64,000 nt of DNA from positions 17,364,058 to 17,428,057 of the forward strand of contig CM059576.1 in NCBI GenBank assembly GCA_030386875.1. Direction: 5' to 3'. Shown here piece after piece: positions 10,647 to 22,417 of the stretch. The notes beneath the pieces are model-generated. The model saw only the letters and a list, made by a program, of their open reading frames with translations. It made no database searches and had not been told where the DNA came from. The position numbers and the translations under genes were made by a program. Every line of letters starts with the position of its first letter. The stretch's first letter is position 1. This DNA comes from Morinoia aosen. Taxonomy: Eukaryota; Arthropoda; Malacostraca; Amphipoda; Talitridae.

Positions 10647-12830
10647 TGTAGCATACCGCTACATAAGCGTAAAAATTGTAAATTTGCCATTCATACTTAA
10701 ATAAATTAATTAGTAGCATTAAAAATATTACTCTAATTTATTATTAATTATTTTCTACTTCTAATTCGTAAGCATGGAAGTTTTTGTGTAAATGCATGAA
10801 ATAATAAAAATAACACTTGACATTTTTCGAGAGAGAAGCCCTCTGGTGGCAACACTGCGCAGTTGCGCGTCCTTTCTTTCAAAGCCACTCTTACTTTGGC
10901 GTCCTACTTAGCGGTGTTACAGCAAATTTCTCGTGAGTTCAAATGTGTTAGAAAATAATCGTGTCCTTTCTTCGTTCCCGTGAGTAAATCAGTGTTAGGA
11001 AATAATCGTTGTTCTCTCTTCGTGTTCAGTGAATATTAATAAGTGACAGTGCAGTGTTAAGATACGTAGTTATGCGTAGGGATTGTGATGTAGCATGTTT
11101 TCATTCAGTGTTTTGTTTTTCTTCTCAACATGACTTAGCGTAAAAATATTGCGTCAGATGTGCATTGCATTTCCGTGTCATGATTTTATTATCAAAGCAT
11201 AACCATGTTCGTTCCTTTTCTTTACGATAATCTACTAATCTACGATAATCTCTGCTTGGAATGAACGCGGCGAAATTTGCCGGCGTTCGTTGTCGAGTAG
11301 CGTCTGTGTGTAATGGCGGAACCTCACACCGCCGTCTCTTATCACTACTCTGTGATTATAAATACTATAGGCATGTGTATAGTAGCATTTATTCTTTTTT
11401 TACAAACCGACTGGCAGTAGTTTAAATTACGAAAAGTATTCATGTCTATGCTTGCTAAGTTTTGGAATTTCATTTCTTAATTCCATATCCTTGCAAACTT
11501 TTACGTAAACGCCTTTATTTCAATAGAGAAACATTTCAATGAAATTTAATTTAACTCATAGCATTCTGGTGATAAAGACACCCAACCTTCTGCCTATCTT
11601 AAGTGTGTGCAAATTGCTGGCGGCTCTGGCTGATGCCGACGCGTAAGCCGCCGGTTAAATCGCAACACGGAACCCTCATGCTTTCGTGTTTTCTTTCTTC
11701 GCGTATTTTCCGCCTGTGAAATCAACGTTTAGGTTTTCCTTTTCCTATTATCATTTGGGGATATATATTATTCCTTAATTCCTTTATTATTGCAAATGAT
11801 CTACCAGAATTTCTTAGTAGGATTGAGATCCTCGAATTTTAGGATTTTTATGTTTTTTTCTTACTGCTTTCAAAAGTGCAGTCACTTGATATTTTCACCA
11901 TTTTCCGTAGATCTCGTGTTTACTTGCCCGTAGTCTCTGTAAGGAATCACGATCTTTATTCTTGGAAATTCTTAAACCTAATACTCAGATTTTTAAAGCC
12001 AGAGGCATTAGTGATTAAACAATTTATTTATTGTTTAAATCTGTTACAATCTGTCAACCAAAAATCTGTCCTATCTCTTTTGAGTTTGCCAAAAGTGAGA
12101 ATCCTAATGTAGCTGGAGTAAAACCTATAGGAGTTTCTCGGATTTCTCCGTGTGGGAAGAGTTGTCATTATAATTTGGATTGTCAGTGGTGGAATGTCTT
12201 GATGTCTCTCCTGGAATGTTTCATCCAGCATCTTGGACTCCTGTGCAGGACCTCTACATCATCGCCATACACGCAACACTCACAAAATTGAATCTCCCTG
12301 GGTTTTCCTGAGTGCCATGTTAATTGCTATTCTCACATAAGCAGTGACTAAACTTGCTACTACTAATCTGAGCAAGTAATTCAACTTGCTCCTGCTAATG
12401 TGCCAACTTGCTTCTGCTCACATGAGCCGGATTTAACTTGCACACTCAACCTCACCTTATGTTGAGTCATTAGTTCTACCTGAACTAATTCACTGACCTG
12501 CGCTCAATCATCTCAAATTGCCAAAACTCAAATTCCCAAATACCACTCACTCACCCTGCTTACTCCATCGCGTGCCGGCCTTCGTCAAAGCCAGCCTGGT
12601 CCTCCGGCGAGGATTGCCCACCTAGACAAGCTCTCCGAGATCAAGATCCAAGCCAGTTCTCCTGGTTTCCTCTTCCAATAAACTCCACCTAAAAACGAGC
12701 TGAGTCCATAACCGCTTTTCATTATCCCTCTCGTAATTTTCCTTACGCTTCGAGAATTGATCGAGTTGTTCTTGCCGTAAAAAAATCAATATTTTACACT
12801 CAAACCAACCAACGGCGGAAAAACCCGACA
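10647..12830 (+). repeat. 3' LTR of the CsRn1-like element (2184 bp)
   Basis: Near-identical to 3527-5711. Differences seen by eye include attataaat/attgtaaat near the start, taggaattg/tagggattg, acaataatc/acgataatc, one T fewer in a poly-T run, cctactg/cctaatg, and two bases next to the 3' end. The matching AATAAA is at about 12677. Confidence 0.95.
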
Positions 12831-13816
12831 CACCCACCCTGCATTTAGAGGTAAAGTTATCTTACTCCGAGGTGACTTCAGACAAGTACTTCCAGTTGTT
12901 CCCAGAGCTCCTCCTGCTACTGTGCTTGACGTGTGCCTCAAACGCTCAGACGTATGGCACAGCTTGCATCACATGAGCCTCAAAGATGAGAGCAAATGCA
13001 AATGAACATGAGTTTTCAAGGTGGCTTCTACAAATGGACAATGGATCAATCCAGAGTACACTTGATGGAATGGCTCCAGATGTTATAGACATTCCTGAAA
13101 CATGCACATGTCATGGCTCTTTGATATCAGAGGTGTTTGACAACTGTCCGCTTGAAGAGATGAAAGCAAGAGTAATCTTATCAATAAATTCTGAATGCTT
13201 AGCAGTCAATGAGGAAGTTTTGAGAATGCTACCAACAGAAAATAAAACTTACTTGAGCGTTGATTCTGTATCTTGCGATAATGATGAAGAAGCATAAAAT
13301 TATCCAATAGAGTTACTTAATTTTCTCATTCTGTCTGGCATGCCTCCTCATAGACTGAATTTGAATGTTGGCGCAATAATCATGCTACTGAGAAACCTAT
13401 CCATAGCTCAGGGACTGTGCAACGGCACTTGACTGGAGGTTATTCAGCTTCATGAGCACAGCATCAAGGCATCAATAACCAGTGGCTCTCATGCTCATAA
13501 CAAAGTACTTATCCCATGGATAAAACTGAACCCTAGCGATGCCAATATTCCCTTTGTTCTGCATTGCACTTAATTCCCAGTTTGCCTCTCCTACTCAATG
13601 ACAATAAATAAAGTTCAAGGTCAAACATTTGATAGAGTTGCCATATATTTACCAAAGCCATGCTTCACTCACGGCCAGCTCTACGTAGCATTTTCACAAG
13701 CAAAAGCAATGAACAATGTGTGAGTTAAAGTCCTACCTCCTAATGATTCCACGCATGGCCACAAAAGAGGAATCACATTTACCAGAAATTTCGTATACAG
13801 AGAAGTAATTTCTTGA
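12831..13816 (+). pseudogene. Helitron Pif1-like helicase, C-terminal part, decayed
   Basis: Directly after the 3' LTR the reading is FRGKVILLRGDFRQVLPVVP, the GDFRQ-LPV motif in mid-helicase. Open segment 12986-13297 (HEFSRWLLQMDNG … VIDIPETC) is the usual following block. Further on, across stops at about 13297, 13430 and 13572, comes SYSMTINKVQGQTFDRVAIY (~13590), the terminal helicase motif, and FTHGQLYVAFSQA. It ends at a TGA at 13814-13816 after FVYREVIS. Relative to a full Helitron, the end of Rep and the first helicase motifs (Walker A, B) are missing between 3526 and 12831. Known role: unwinding during rolling-circle transposition. Confidence 0.88.
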
Positions 13817-14104
13817 TGTGTGTGAGTTTGGGTGCCCTGAAGCCATATCTGTTCGCTTTTGTTGGTAGGCAGAAGTCTTCTCCTTTGCATTCTACAGCAG
13901 ATATTTAATTCTTGTGTACAATTAACTGACTATAAGTATGCTACAATGAGTGATTGACTACATGTATGCTGCGATAAATGAAAAATAATGTTTGCTATTT
14001 TATTTTCACTCTTTAGAAAGGTTGCCCAAAGTTAAATGGGGCTTTAATTATGTATAGAATATATGCATACATTTAGGTGCTCTGTTACGTTATAGTGGCT
14101 TGAT
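13817..14104. other. Spacer, no gene
   Basis: AT-rich sequence between the Helitron helicase stop and the TTAA element. It may hold the Helitron 3' terminus, but I could not identify a CTRR end with its hairpin. Confidence 0.4.
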
Positions 14105-15822
14105 TTAAGGAGATCGTCCCACTTTTTCAACTTTTTTAGTCCGATTCGTTTGAAAGTTAGCCAGTATGTGTATTTTGTGAAAGTAAACGTTTTTTACTCC
14201 TGTCATTTTTTCGATTTAGGCCTTACTTTTTTTTTTGACGAAAAATGTGTTTTTGGTATATTTTTATTGAAATTTCAGATTGAAACTCCTCCTTCAGTTT
14301 TGATGCTAGAACAAAAACAAAGACAGTTTTAGAATCCTTGGAACATTTCTAACAAACTCAAATTCGGCTTTTTTTCAAATAAAATTTGGTAAATCTGAAG
14401 GAGATGACAGTTGTCGATTTTGTGAATTTCGATGCCTTAGCATAGTTAATTAGATCGAAATAAACAAGTTTTCTTCTATGCACTTTTTGTCTCAAATGAG
14501 TATTTTATTAGTTATAGCGGTAAATGACTTACCGCAACTCCAGTCTTTGAAGCGGAAAGAAATTCTTTGAACGAGTTGTATGGCAATACTGCAATGGCGT
14601 CTCGCTTCCAGCGCTCTGTCTTGAAAGACGTAACCAAACCTACCGCTATACCTCGTTAAATACTCCTTTGACGAAAAAAGTGCATAGAATAAAAGTTGTT
14701 TATTTCGATGGTATTACCATGTTTCAAGCAACAAAAATTCGAAAATCGATGAGTAGCTGTTTATTCGAGCGCATTCGTCATCAATGACGAAACTAAACTT
14801 ACCGCTATAAATCGTAAAATACTCATTTGAGACGAAAAAAGAATAGAAGAAAACTTGTTTACTTTGATTCAATTAATTAGGTTCAGGCACCAAAAAGTGG
14901 AAAATCGACAACTGTCATCTCCTTCAGATTTACCTAAAATTTTTATATATTTTTCAAAATTTTTTAAAAATTTCAAAAATCAGAAAAGTTATTTGTGTTT
15001 AGAGCTATATATTTTTTCAAATAATTCGAATTTGAAAAAAAGCCGAATTTGAGTTTGTTAGAAATGTTCCAAGGATTCTAAAACTGCCTTTGGATTTGTT
15101 CTAGCATCAAAACTCGAGGACAAGTTTTGTTTTGAATGGTAGAAAAGAATAATTTTTCACTACAGCGCAAAAGCGAACTATGTCTATTGAATTTGAATAT
15201 AACGAAAAATTTTTGTACATGAATGCAGTTTCGATGATCTATTTCGATGTACAAACAATGAGCAGTATTTTCCTAGTGAATTTGAAGTAAACATGAAAGA
15301 AATGTCGTACTTATGAGTAAATAAAAATAATAAATTTCATTTCAGTAAAAAGCATGTTCAGACTTTTTCAATTTTTTCCCTCCGATTTGTTTGAAAATTG
15401 GACAGTATATGTATTTCGTGAACGGAAACCTTTTTTACTCGTGTCACTTTTTTGATTTATGGATTATAATTTTTTTTTGACGAAAAAAGAGTATTTCGGT
15501 ACATTTTTTTGATATTTCAAAACGAGACTCGTCCTCCAGTTTGAGGCTAGAACAAAACCAAAACCAGTTTTAGAATCCTTGAAACATTCCTAACAAACTC
15601 AAATTGGTTTTTTTCCCAATTTGAAAAGTTTCAAAATTTTGACTGAAATTCATGAATTTTGGTCCCCATTTCAACCCCCTGGGGGGGGGGGTTCTAGTGT
15701 CCGTAGGGCCATAAAATTTCATGGCACAATAACCCATCCCCTAAGGAACCTTTTTCAACAAAAAAATTATTTTCAATGGGGGAACAGCCGGGGCCCAATT
15801 TGGCTTGGGACGATCTCCTTAA
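14105..15822. mobile_element. TTAA-flanked foldback element (piggyBac-type ends, non-autonomous)
   Basis: TTAA (14105-14108) is followed by GGAGATCGTCCCA, and TGGGACGATCTCC is followed by TTAA (15819-15822): 13-bp inverted ends plus a TTAA target, as in piggyBac-like elements. Inside is a large foldback: the left arm at about 14290-14526 is mirrored at about 14796-15115 (for example gatgctagaac / gttctagcatc and gaaggagatgacag / ctgtcatctccttc). The sequence just inside the left end (14121-14400) recurs as a direct copy at about 15360-15640, so the unit is nested. No transposase frame. Confidence 0.6.
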
Positions 15823-16464
15823 TTTTCTAGGATGGCATCGTAGGTTAGGTTAGATTATTTGAAAATTTGTTAAGTAATGTTGACCAAATTTTTCCACAGG
15901 TCCACCTAGCTTATTGATGACATTGTCCGTGGAATTTCCACGGGTCCTGCTAGTTTATATTGATATATCTATCCCTATCTCATTGAGTTTTTATGCTAAA
16001 ACAAAACCAAAGACAGTTTAAGAATCCCTGGTCCATTTCTAACTAAAGTACATTTTCGAATTAAACATTTACTGTTTTTTTATATGGGGTCGAAAATTCA
16101 AGATTTTTGTCCCCTTGAAATTTAAGATTTTTGTCCTTTGATTTTTGCCTCCCGAACCCCCCACCCTTCCCCTCCCCCCTGGGAGGAGGGGATCTATTTT
16201 CCGTAGCGCCATACAACTCCAGGACCGAATAGTCCACCACCTAAGGGTACTTTTTCAACTACAACATAGAAAATACTCATCGGACCGACGGGGACCTGGG
16301 ATGATCTCCTTAATGCTGAGATGACCTGTTCAGGATGCATTTTTGAAATGTCATGCATGAAGCTGCATTATTACAGTAATAATGTTGTTCAAGACCTTTT
16401 GAAAGAGTGCATTTTAAAAGATATTTGTGTTTGAAGCTATGCTATTACAATGATAGTGTTGTTC
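15823..16464. repeat. Partial further copies of the foldback repeat
   Basis: A third copy of the arm text (gctaaaacaaaaccaaagacag, about 15994-16014) lies here. A second TTAA-type right end, TGGGATGATCTCC+TTAA, is at 16297-16313. G-rich runs just before each end (15677-15690, 16185-16196) are also shared. No coding sequence. Confidence 0.5.
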
Positions 16465-17207
16465 TCAGATAAATTTTGGTAAATGTGAAATAGAGAACAA
16501 TAATCGATTTTTCACTTTTTGGTGCCTATACATAGTTAATTATATGAAAATAAACAACTTTTCATCTATGCACTTTTTGGGGGAAATGAGTATTCAACAA
16601 GTTACAGTGGAAAATTACTTGGCGCAACTCTTTTGTTTGGAGCAGAAAGTAATTATCGAGTGTGTTGGACGGGAAGACTACTATGGACTATGCCTTCCGG
16701 TGGTCTCGAATGATCAAGCGCATTCCTGCCATCTAAAATGAAAATTAACATACAGCTTTAATTCATTATTTGTGGGTGATAACCTTTATTGTGTTATTAA
16801 CTAAATGATCCTAGAAGTGGGTTCAGGCTCTGCAGGGCTTGCTGATAATAAATTGCAAAGTACCCAAACTTATTCTTAACAGCTCAATCGCTCAACAACT
16901 AAACCTACCGCTCTAACTCGTAAACTACTCATTTGCCGCAAGAAGTGTATAAAAGAAAAGTAGTTTATTTCAATGTTATTACTGTAAGTCAAGCAAAAAA
17001 TTTCAAAAATTGATGAGAAGCTGTTTATTCGAGCACATTCGTCATCAAAGATGAAAATTACATACCGCTATAACTCGTTAAATACTCGTTTCCTCCAAAA
17101 AGTGCATAGGAAAAAGTTGTCCATTTACATCTAATAAACTAGGTCTAGGCACCGAAAAGCGGAAAATTGATTATTGTTCTCTCCTTCACAAATACCTAAA
17201 TTTCATA
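16465..17207. repeat. Second foldback of the same repeat family
   Basis: Arms at about 16465-16616 and 17055-17207 are inverted relative to each other (left: ggtgcctatacatagttaat, tctatgcactttttgg; right: ccaaaaagtgcatagg, actaggtctaggcacc). Between them a further direct copy of the block cctaccgctctaactcgtaa occurs at about 16910. The block t(a)ccgctataactcgttaaatact + gtgcatag is present at least six times between 14.4 and 17.2 kb in both orientations. Confidence 0.65.
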
Positions 17208-18316
17208 CCAGAATGTGTCAGGATATTTGATGGGAGTGCTCCTAGCATTTTACGTACATTTGATATTCATGATATGAATAGATTAAACCATAATCATCAC
17301 TGTTGGGTAGTTGAAGGCTTTTTGTCTGGTACGGGTCATAATATGTCAGCAGTGCATTTTTGGAAGAGTTCCATTTTCTCATAGTGAGATGCATATATAA
17401 ATTGAGGGTACCATTAACCCATTCCAAGCAGCAGAACTATACATATTTTGTCCCAAAAATTGTCCCATTCAGTGGTTCATCTATAAATATTCGCTGTTTT
17501 ATTCCACCTGCTACGTATAAGTGGTGGCTACAATATAAAGACTGCGTGCTAAAAGTATCGTCTGGCATCTTTTAGAGTTCCTCAGACAATTTTAAGCCAG
17601 TTGTACAATGAGTTCAGTGCCTTACTAGACGTCAATATGAGTGTCCCGTGATTGCGGGGCAGGAGAGGTTGCAGACATGCTCATGTATCTGCTTTGCTAT
17701 CACATTTTGCTTGTTTTCCCCGTTGTGTTGAAATTTATTGACTTGCTGATATTTGACCTCTGACAATTACAAAAATAATAATCTTCACTAATAATTATAA
17801 AAGTAGTAATTTTATTTGAAAAATCTTGCTTGCTTATGTAAGCAAAATACTTCTTAAACATTTTGGTCCAGCTTTTGACTTTGTTTCTGAAAAATCAGTC
17901 ATCATATTCAGATATATCATTCCGTCTGTGATCGTAATATGAAAAATTTGCGTTCAAACCACATGGTGATTATTTTTACGTCAGTATTCAAATATAGAAA
18001 ACATAACTGCTTATAAAAAATAAAAACCTGTTACAAATCTATACTTTATAAATTATTTAAATTTAAATTTAATCCTCCATCATTTTTTATGTACAATTTC
18101 AAATAAACTTAATTAAATATACCATATCAAGTCCAACTTGATCTCATTAAGCTGCAAAAACTATATATAGTCATAAGCACATTCCTTCCATTGAGCGATG
18201 CCACTATTTATAATGAGTAGAAGTGACTCCTGAACAGCGGCAGCAACTATATATGAATCATTTCAAAATTTGTGTTCTCCAGTTGGTACCCTGCCACTTG
18301 GTATGGGTCAAGATAG
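17208..18316. other. Non-coding stretch, nothing recognised
   Basis: AT-rich, no open frame with family features and no repeat that I can support. Confidence 0.5.
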
Positions 18317-18766
18317 ATAACCCTCAATAAGACGGACCTCGGTAATCCGGATATCGGATAAGACGGACGTTGTCTGCGGTAAAGGGTGGTTGTTCGAGTT
18401 ACTGGTGTTAGTGACGAAAGTTGCCTAACTTGCCTATAGATGGCACGTGCAACGGCCACCACCGTTCCTGCCCTAATTCAGTTTGTTTACCCCACCATAT
18501 TCAAATCATAGTGCTGTGTTGCTCTCAATTTTGAATGAATATTTCAGTGTTTGAGCATAATTGAACTTTTTTTCACCATGTCTTCAAGATGCCCTGCTAG
18601 CGCTTGTCTTAGGAAAAAAGTGACATTTGTGACCCAGTAACTAGAAATATGACAATTAGAGGCAGGTTCGTCTGGCACATATAAATAGGCAAATTGATTA
18701 TTCCGGACAATTGGATAATCCGGACCACCCTTCTCCCCCAGTAGTCTGCCTTATTGAGGGTTGACT
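18317..18766. mobile_element. pogo/Tigger-like MITE
   Basis: The left end reads aaccctcaataagacggac; the right end, read on the minus strand, is cagtcaaccctcaataaggc, followed on the plus strand by TA. The inverted ends continue as imperfect complement with repeated 'taatccgga' text. CAGT-starting ends with a TA target fit pogo-type Tc1/mariner elements. About 450 bp long with no transposase frame. The left terminus is worn and its exact boundary is uncertain. Confidence 0.5.
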
Positions 18767-20681
18767 GTAGTAGTTTGTTTTGGGCATGTGTAAGATTTAG
18801 ACGATGAGAATTGAAAAGAGATCACAAACCCGTAAATTCAAGAAGCAGTATGATTTATTGATATTTTCTTACCATCTAAAATTTGTATATAGAAGTCATT
18901 GAAACTATTCAGATATTAATTGCTGTCATTTTTTATGAACAGTGTTCACTAGTTGTCAGTAAATGATTTGTCAGAGAAGTCAGTGAACTTGAATTCTGTG
19001 AATAAAGGTATGTCTGCTAAAAAGTATTTGCGTGCAATGTAACTTTTTGTGTTAGATTTATACTTAATGACATTGGAAAGGTTCATTTGATACCATTTCA
19101 CTTCTCTGATATTTAACTAGAACAAAAGGGGATGAGAATGTCGGTGAAAGGGAAGGAGAATAATAGTGGTTAATTCCCTAAAGTTGAATTGTCAAGAAAG
19201 TAAAAGTTGTAACACCAGAAATAACACGGATGAAGCACTGAATTTAGACAGAGTTGTATCTGAGCATGCAAGGGAATATTGAGTGACATATATTATTTGT
19301 TGCAGTTATTGAATTTTGTGCCGTACATATTGAGCATAGTCGGTAACCTCTATGGCTGAGTATTATTGAATCATATCGAAGACAAAATATAAAATGCAGT
19401 ATAATTTTTATAAGCTGTATAATTTTTAGTTGGATTAAAGGGTGTGAGGATTTGATTTCAGAACTGCAACAAATATGTGAATGATAGAAGCAATAGGTGT
19501 TTTGAGCTTACTAAGACTTTGAGGAGTGTATGATACTGTTGATCAGAAAGTGTTTTAAATGCTAGGAATGTTTAGTATAAAGAGTTAGGTGCTCAAGGTC
19601 ATAAGTTATTACAAAGATGGCTAAGCATGTGTTGAGAATGGAAATGTAATGAGTGAACAGTAAGAAATGCAAGTGAGTTTGCCTCAATGGTATGTAATGT
19701 CTTATGTGTGTTAAATATGTTTACAGATAGAGTTTTGTGTCAGGTGAAGGAGTTGTGTGTCAGGTGTTTGGTTGGGGTTGAAAATGTTGGCTACAGAGGA
19801 CTCCATCATCAATACTTAACAGCCACTCTGTGCTGGTGTTTTACCCTTTGTAGCTAAGTCTAAGGGAAACTTAGATTGGTGAAAGAGCTTCTAAGGGTCT
19901 GTTATTGAAAGAAATTCTAGATGAATGTAAAGAATAAAGTTAAAAAGTGCTTAAAGAAAGTGGTTTGTAAAAAATAATTGTAAGTTGAAAAGGAAGAAGT
20001 GGGTTGTGTCTAGTTTTGAGTGCTTGGGGTTACTAATGATGAATTAGGTATAAAGGGGAAAACTAAAAAGGGACCAAAGGGACCAAGCTTTTGAGTATTT
20101 GATAGCAGTTGTAAGAAAGAGTTGTCTGCCTATAAATGCTATAAGCTGGATGTACTGTTAAGGAATAAGATTTACTTAGCTATCCCATTGGTTGACTGTA
20201 CCTAATTTCTATTCATATGCAGTATTGATTTTGTTTATATTGTATTCAATTCTGTTCCTCTACTGAATAATTCTTTGTTTCTTTTCAGCTTTATATGACT
20301 GTCAACAGAAAGAATAAGTTAGTATAAGTTTCAATTGGTAAAAATAATACCAAAATATCCTTGTAAAACCTGCTTTCCTGGAAAAGGAATATTCTTTGTG
20401 ATCAAGGCTCTTATTAGGTAAGTCATTCATTTTTTATCCATAGAGAGCTTTTGTTAGCAACCTTTGATCATTATTGTTCTTATGCATTGCAGGACTAAAC
20501 TGTTTGTTGTGTTAATGTTCAAATATAGTTAAGATCAAAGTAGTCACATTTTCTTGTCAGTTTAAAAAGAAATTTATGAGTAACTTCTTATATTGCTATT
20601 GCAATTGTACAGTAGAATGCATTGACATCATTCTGTGACCAGGAAGGGGAATATTGTTTGTTCTTGTTTACCTTAAAAGCA
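18767..20681. other. Non-coding stretch, nothing recognised
   Basis: Low-complexity, A/T- and G/T-rich text without a supported frame; possibly intron or intergenic. Confidence 0.5.
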
Positions 20682-20768
20682 GCCAGGGCAGGTGGAGACA
20701 AGCAAGTTGGTGCTGGCTGGAGTGCCTGGCAGTGTTGGGGCCACTGATTGACTTCTGGAGCCTGACAG
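20682..20768 (+). other. Candidate non-coding 5' exon
   Basis: A GC-richer island bounded by a pyrimidine-rich acceptor-like ttgtttaccttaaaagcag and a donor CCTGACAG|gtgagcc. The donor matches that of the first coding exon of the zinc-finger gene (CAAG|gtgagcc at 42858). It has stops in frame, so it could only be untranslated leader. Speculative. Confidence 0.22.
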
Positions 20769-21547
20769 GTGAGCCTTCATGGCCTGCTTCATGTCTTTGA
20801 TATCTTCTTCTCAAATCCTGTGACTCATTGGTTCCTCAGTTATTTGTTTCTTTAGTTTAAGTTTTATTCAGTTTTTAATTGTCTATAGTTTCAAGATAAC
20901 TTGTATCAAGATTTGTTTTTTATGTAACATCATTTTAGACCTTTGACTTATTCTCAGTTCTGTTCTTCAATTTTATGTATTGAATTTTAATTGAGTTCTA
21001 GTTTTATTTTTCTGGGTTTTTTCTAGTCATTGATTCAAGTTTTTCTAATTTTTGTTCAGTGTTGTGATGTGATTCCAGTGGCTGTTAGAAATTCATGATC
21101 CTGCTTTTCTCAGCCATTGAGATTATTGGTACTAAACAGGTCTTATTGGGACCTTGTGTTGTATGTAAATGAGACATGATGCTCTGAAATGGCTGAGACA
21201 TAGTAGGAGATGAGTTGATAGTGATTGTGAGCACCGACTGTGATGGTCATGATGGGTTTATTTGGAAGTTCTTAGGCTACAGGAGTGACCCACGGTCAGT
21301 AAATAGGATGTGTAATGGTGTCAGTTCTGCAGGTCTGGTATCTTCTAAGTCTTATGATACTGCATGAGTAAATCCATGTGTTGCTGTTGGGCCTTGGTAT
21401 GGAAGAGACTCCCAAAAGATGTTGGTTTAAACAATTGAAAGTTATTGCCCTCTCAGATAGATTCAACTTCTGTGTCTGTGGGAATTACTGCTATCAAGGG
21501 CAATTGTGAGATCTAGGCTCAAAGTGAAGAATCTTTTTTTATCACGA
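20769..21547. other. Non-coding stretch, nothing recognised
   Basis: No gene or repeat supported. Ends with ACGA (21544-21547), the target duplication of the LTR element that follows. Confidence 0.5.
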
Positions 21548-22320
21548 TGTTACCGGGAGGCCTCCTAAGGTTTTCATCACGCACTATCGGCTGTGGTTTT
21601 TGTATGCCCTGTGATAGCATTGCATGGCATGCTTAATTTGTGTTTCTTTTTGTTTGTTTCAGCCTAGATTCTTGCTCTGCTATAAACTATTATTGTACAT
21701 AAGTTAATCTTAAGCTTGGAAGACCTGGCTTGCTTGAGTGCTACCATCTTGGGAGGTGAGTTGAATGGTTTTTCTAGTTAATTAGCATGTGCCTGGTTGA
21801 AATTTTCAGTTCATAAGTTTTGGTTTCTGATTTGGTTTGCTTCTTTTATTTTTTTTTCCCATTGTGTCTTTTGATTGATTTTATTTATTGTGAGTTGAAG
21901 TTCTGTTCTTTATGTTCATTTTACTTATACAATTTGCATCTTTGATTTATTTTGATTTACTTTGCATTATGAGATTTATTTGCTTCTGATTTCTGTTTAA
22001 TTTATGTTTGTTTGTTTATTCTTTTTGTAAAGCCTGGTCATGGGAGTTGCTTGCGGTTCTTGTACTTATAAGTTGCACTCATTCTTTTCAGCCAGCAAGT
22101 CAACACCTCATGTCCATGCTCCCTATGCTCCTTACTCTTGGCTCATTTTGTCATACCTGGTTGTACAATTTCTTCTATTTGCTGTGCCTCTGGATTAGTT
22201 ATTTCATATATTCTGGTTCTGAGTAAACTATAACAATCACTAAAGTTTCATTTCACCAACAGTTTTAGACTCACTATACAAGATCAATGATGTATTATAG
22301 GAAATTCTGACCCGGCAACA
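21548..22320 (+). repeat. 5' LTR of the extended-Pol gypsy element (773 bp)
   Basis: TGTTACCGGG…CCCGGCAACA: TG…CA ends, with 8-bp inverted ends TGTTACCG and CGGCAACA (one mismatch). Contains a splice-like pair: acceptor ttgtttgtttcag at about 21660 and donor gggag|gtgagttg at about 21757. Confidence 0.95.
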
Positions 22321-22321
22321 T

Positions 22322-22339
22322 TGGCATCTCCGACGGGAT
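22322..22339 (+). other. Putative primer-binding site, tRNA not identified
   Basis: TGGCATCTCCGACGGGAT begins 1 nt after the LTR. The TGG start and position fit a tRNA primer site; I could not match it confidently to a tRNA from memory. Confidence 0.6.
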
Positions 22340-22352
22340 TGATCTTGTCCTT

Positions 22353-22379
22353 TCATTCATTCATTCATTCATTCATTCT
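22353..22379. repeat. (TTCA)n microsatellite in the leader
   Basis: About six tandem ttca/attc units between the primer site and gag. Confidence 0.85.
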
Positions 22380-22417
22380 TGTCCAATTCTTACACCACTT
22401 TATAGACATCGATAGAC

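Larger units (their letters stand above)
3527..12830 (+). mobile_element. Complete Ty3/gypsy element, CsRn1-like, inserted in a Helitron
   Basis: A 9.3-kb element: LTR 3527-5711, primer site, gag, pol, polypurine tract, LTR 10647-12830. Flanked by a possible 4-bp target duplication CACC (3523-3526 and 12831-12834). No env frame follows pol. CsRn1 assignment rests on the CHCC (not CCHC) nucleic-acid-binding box in Gag and RT text such as RPCGDFRRLNAV and PDRYPIPYL. By eye the two LTRs differ by about six substitutions and one indel over 2.18 kb, indicating a young copy. Both reading frames are intact, so the copy may be competent. Confidence 0.92.

Noticed and set aside
14855-15052. Short open frames in the foldback region
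   Set aside because: Lie within inverted-repeat arms and have AT-driven composition.
15840-15856. Telomere-like taggttaggttag
   Set aside because: Only about two and a half units of the insect TTAGG-type motif; chance-level in isolation.
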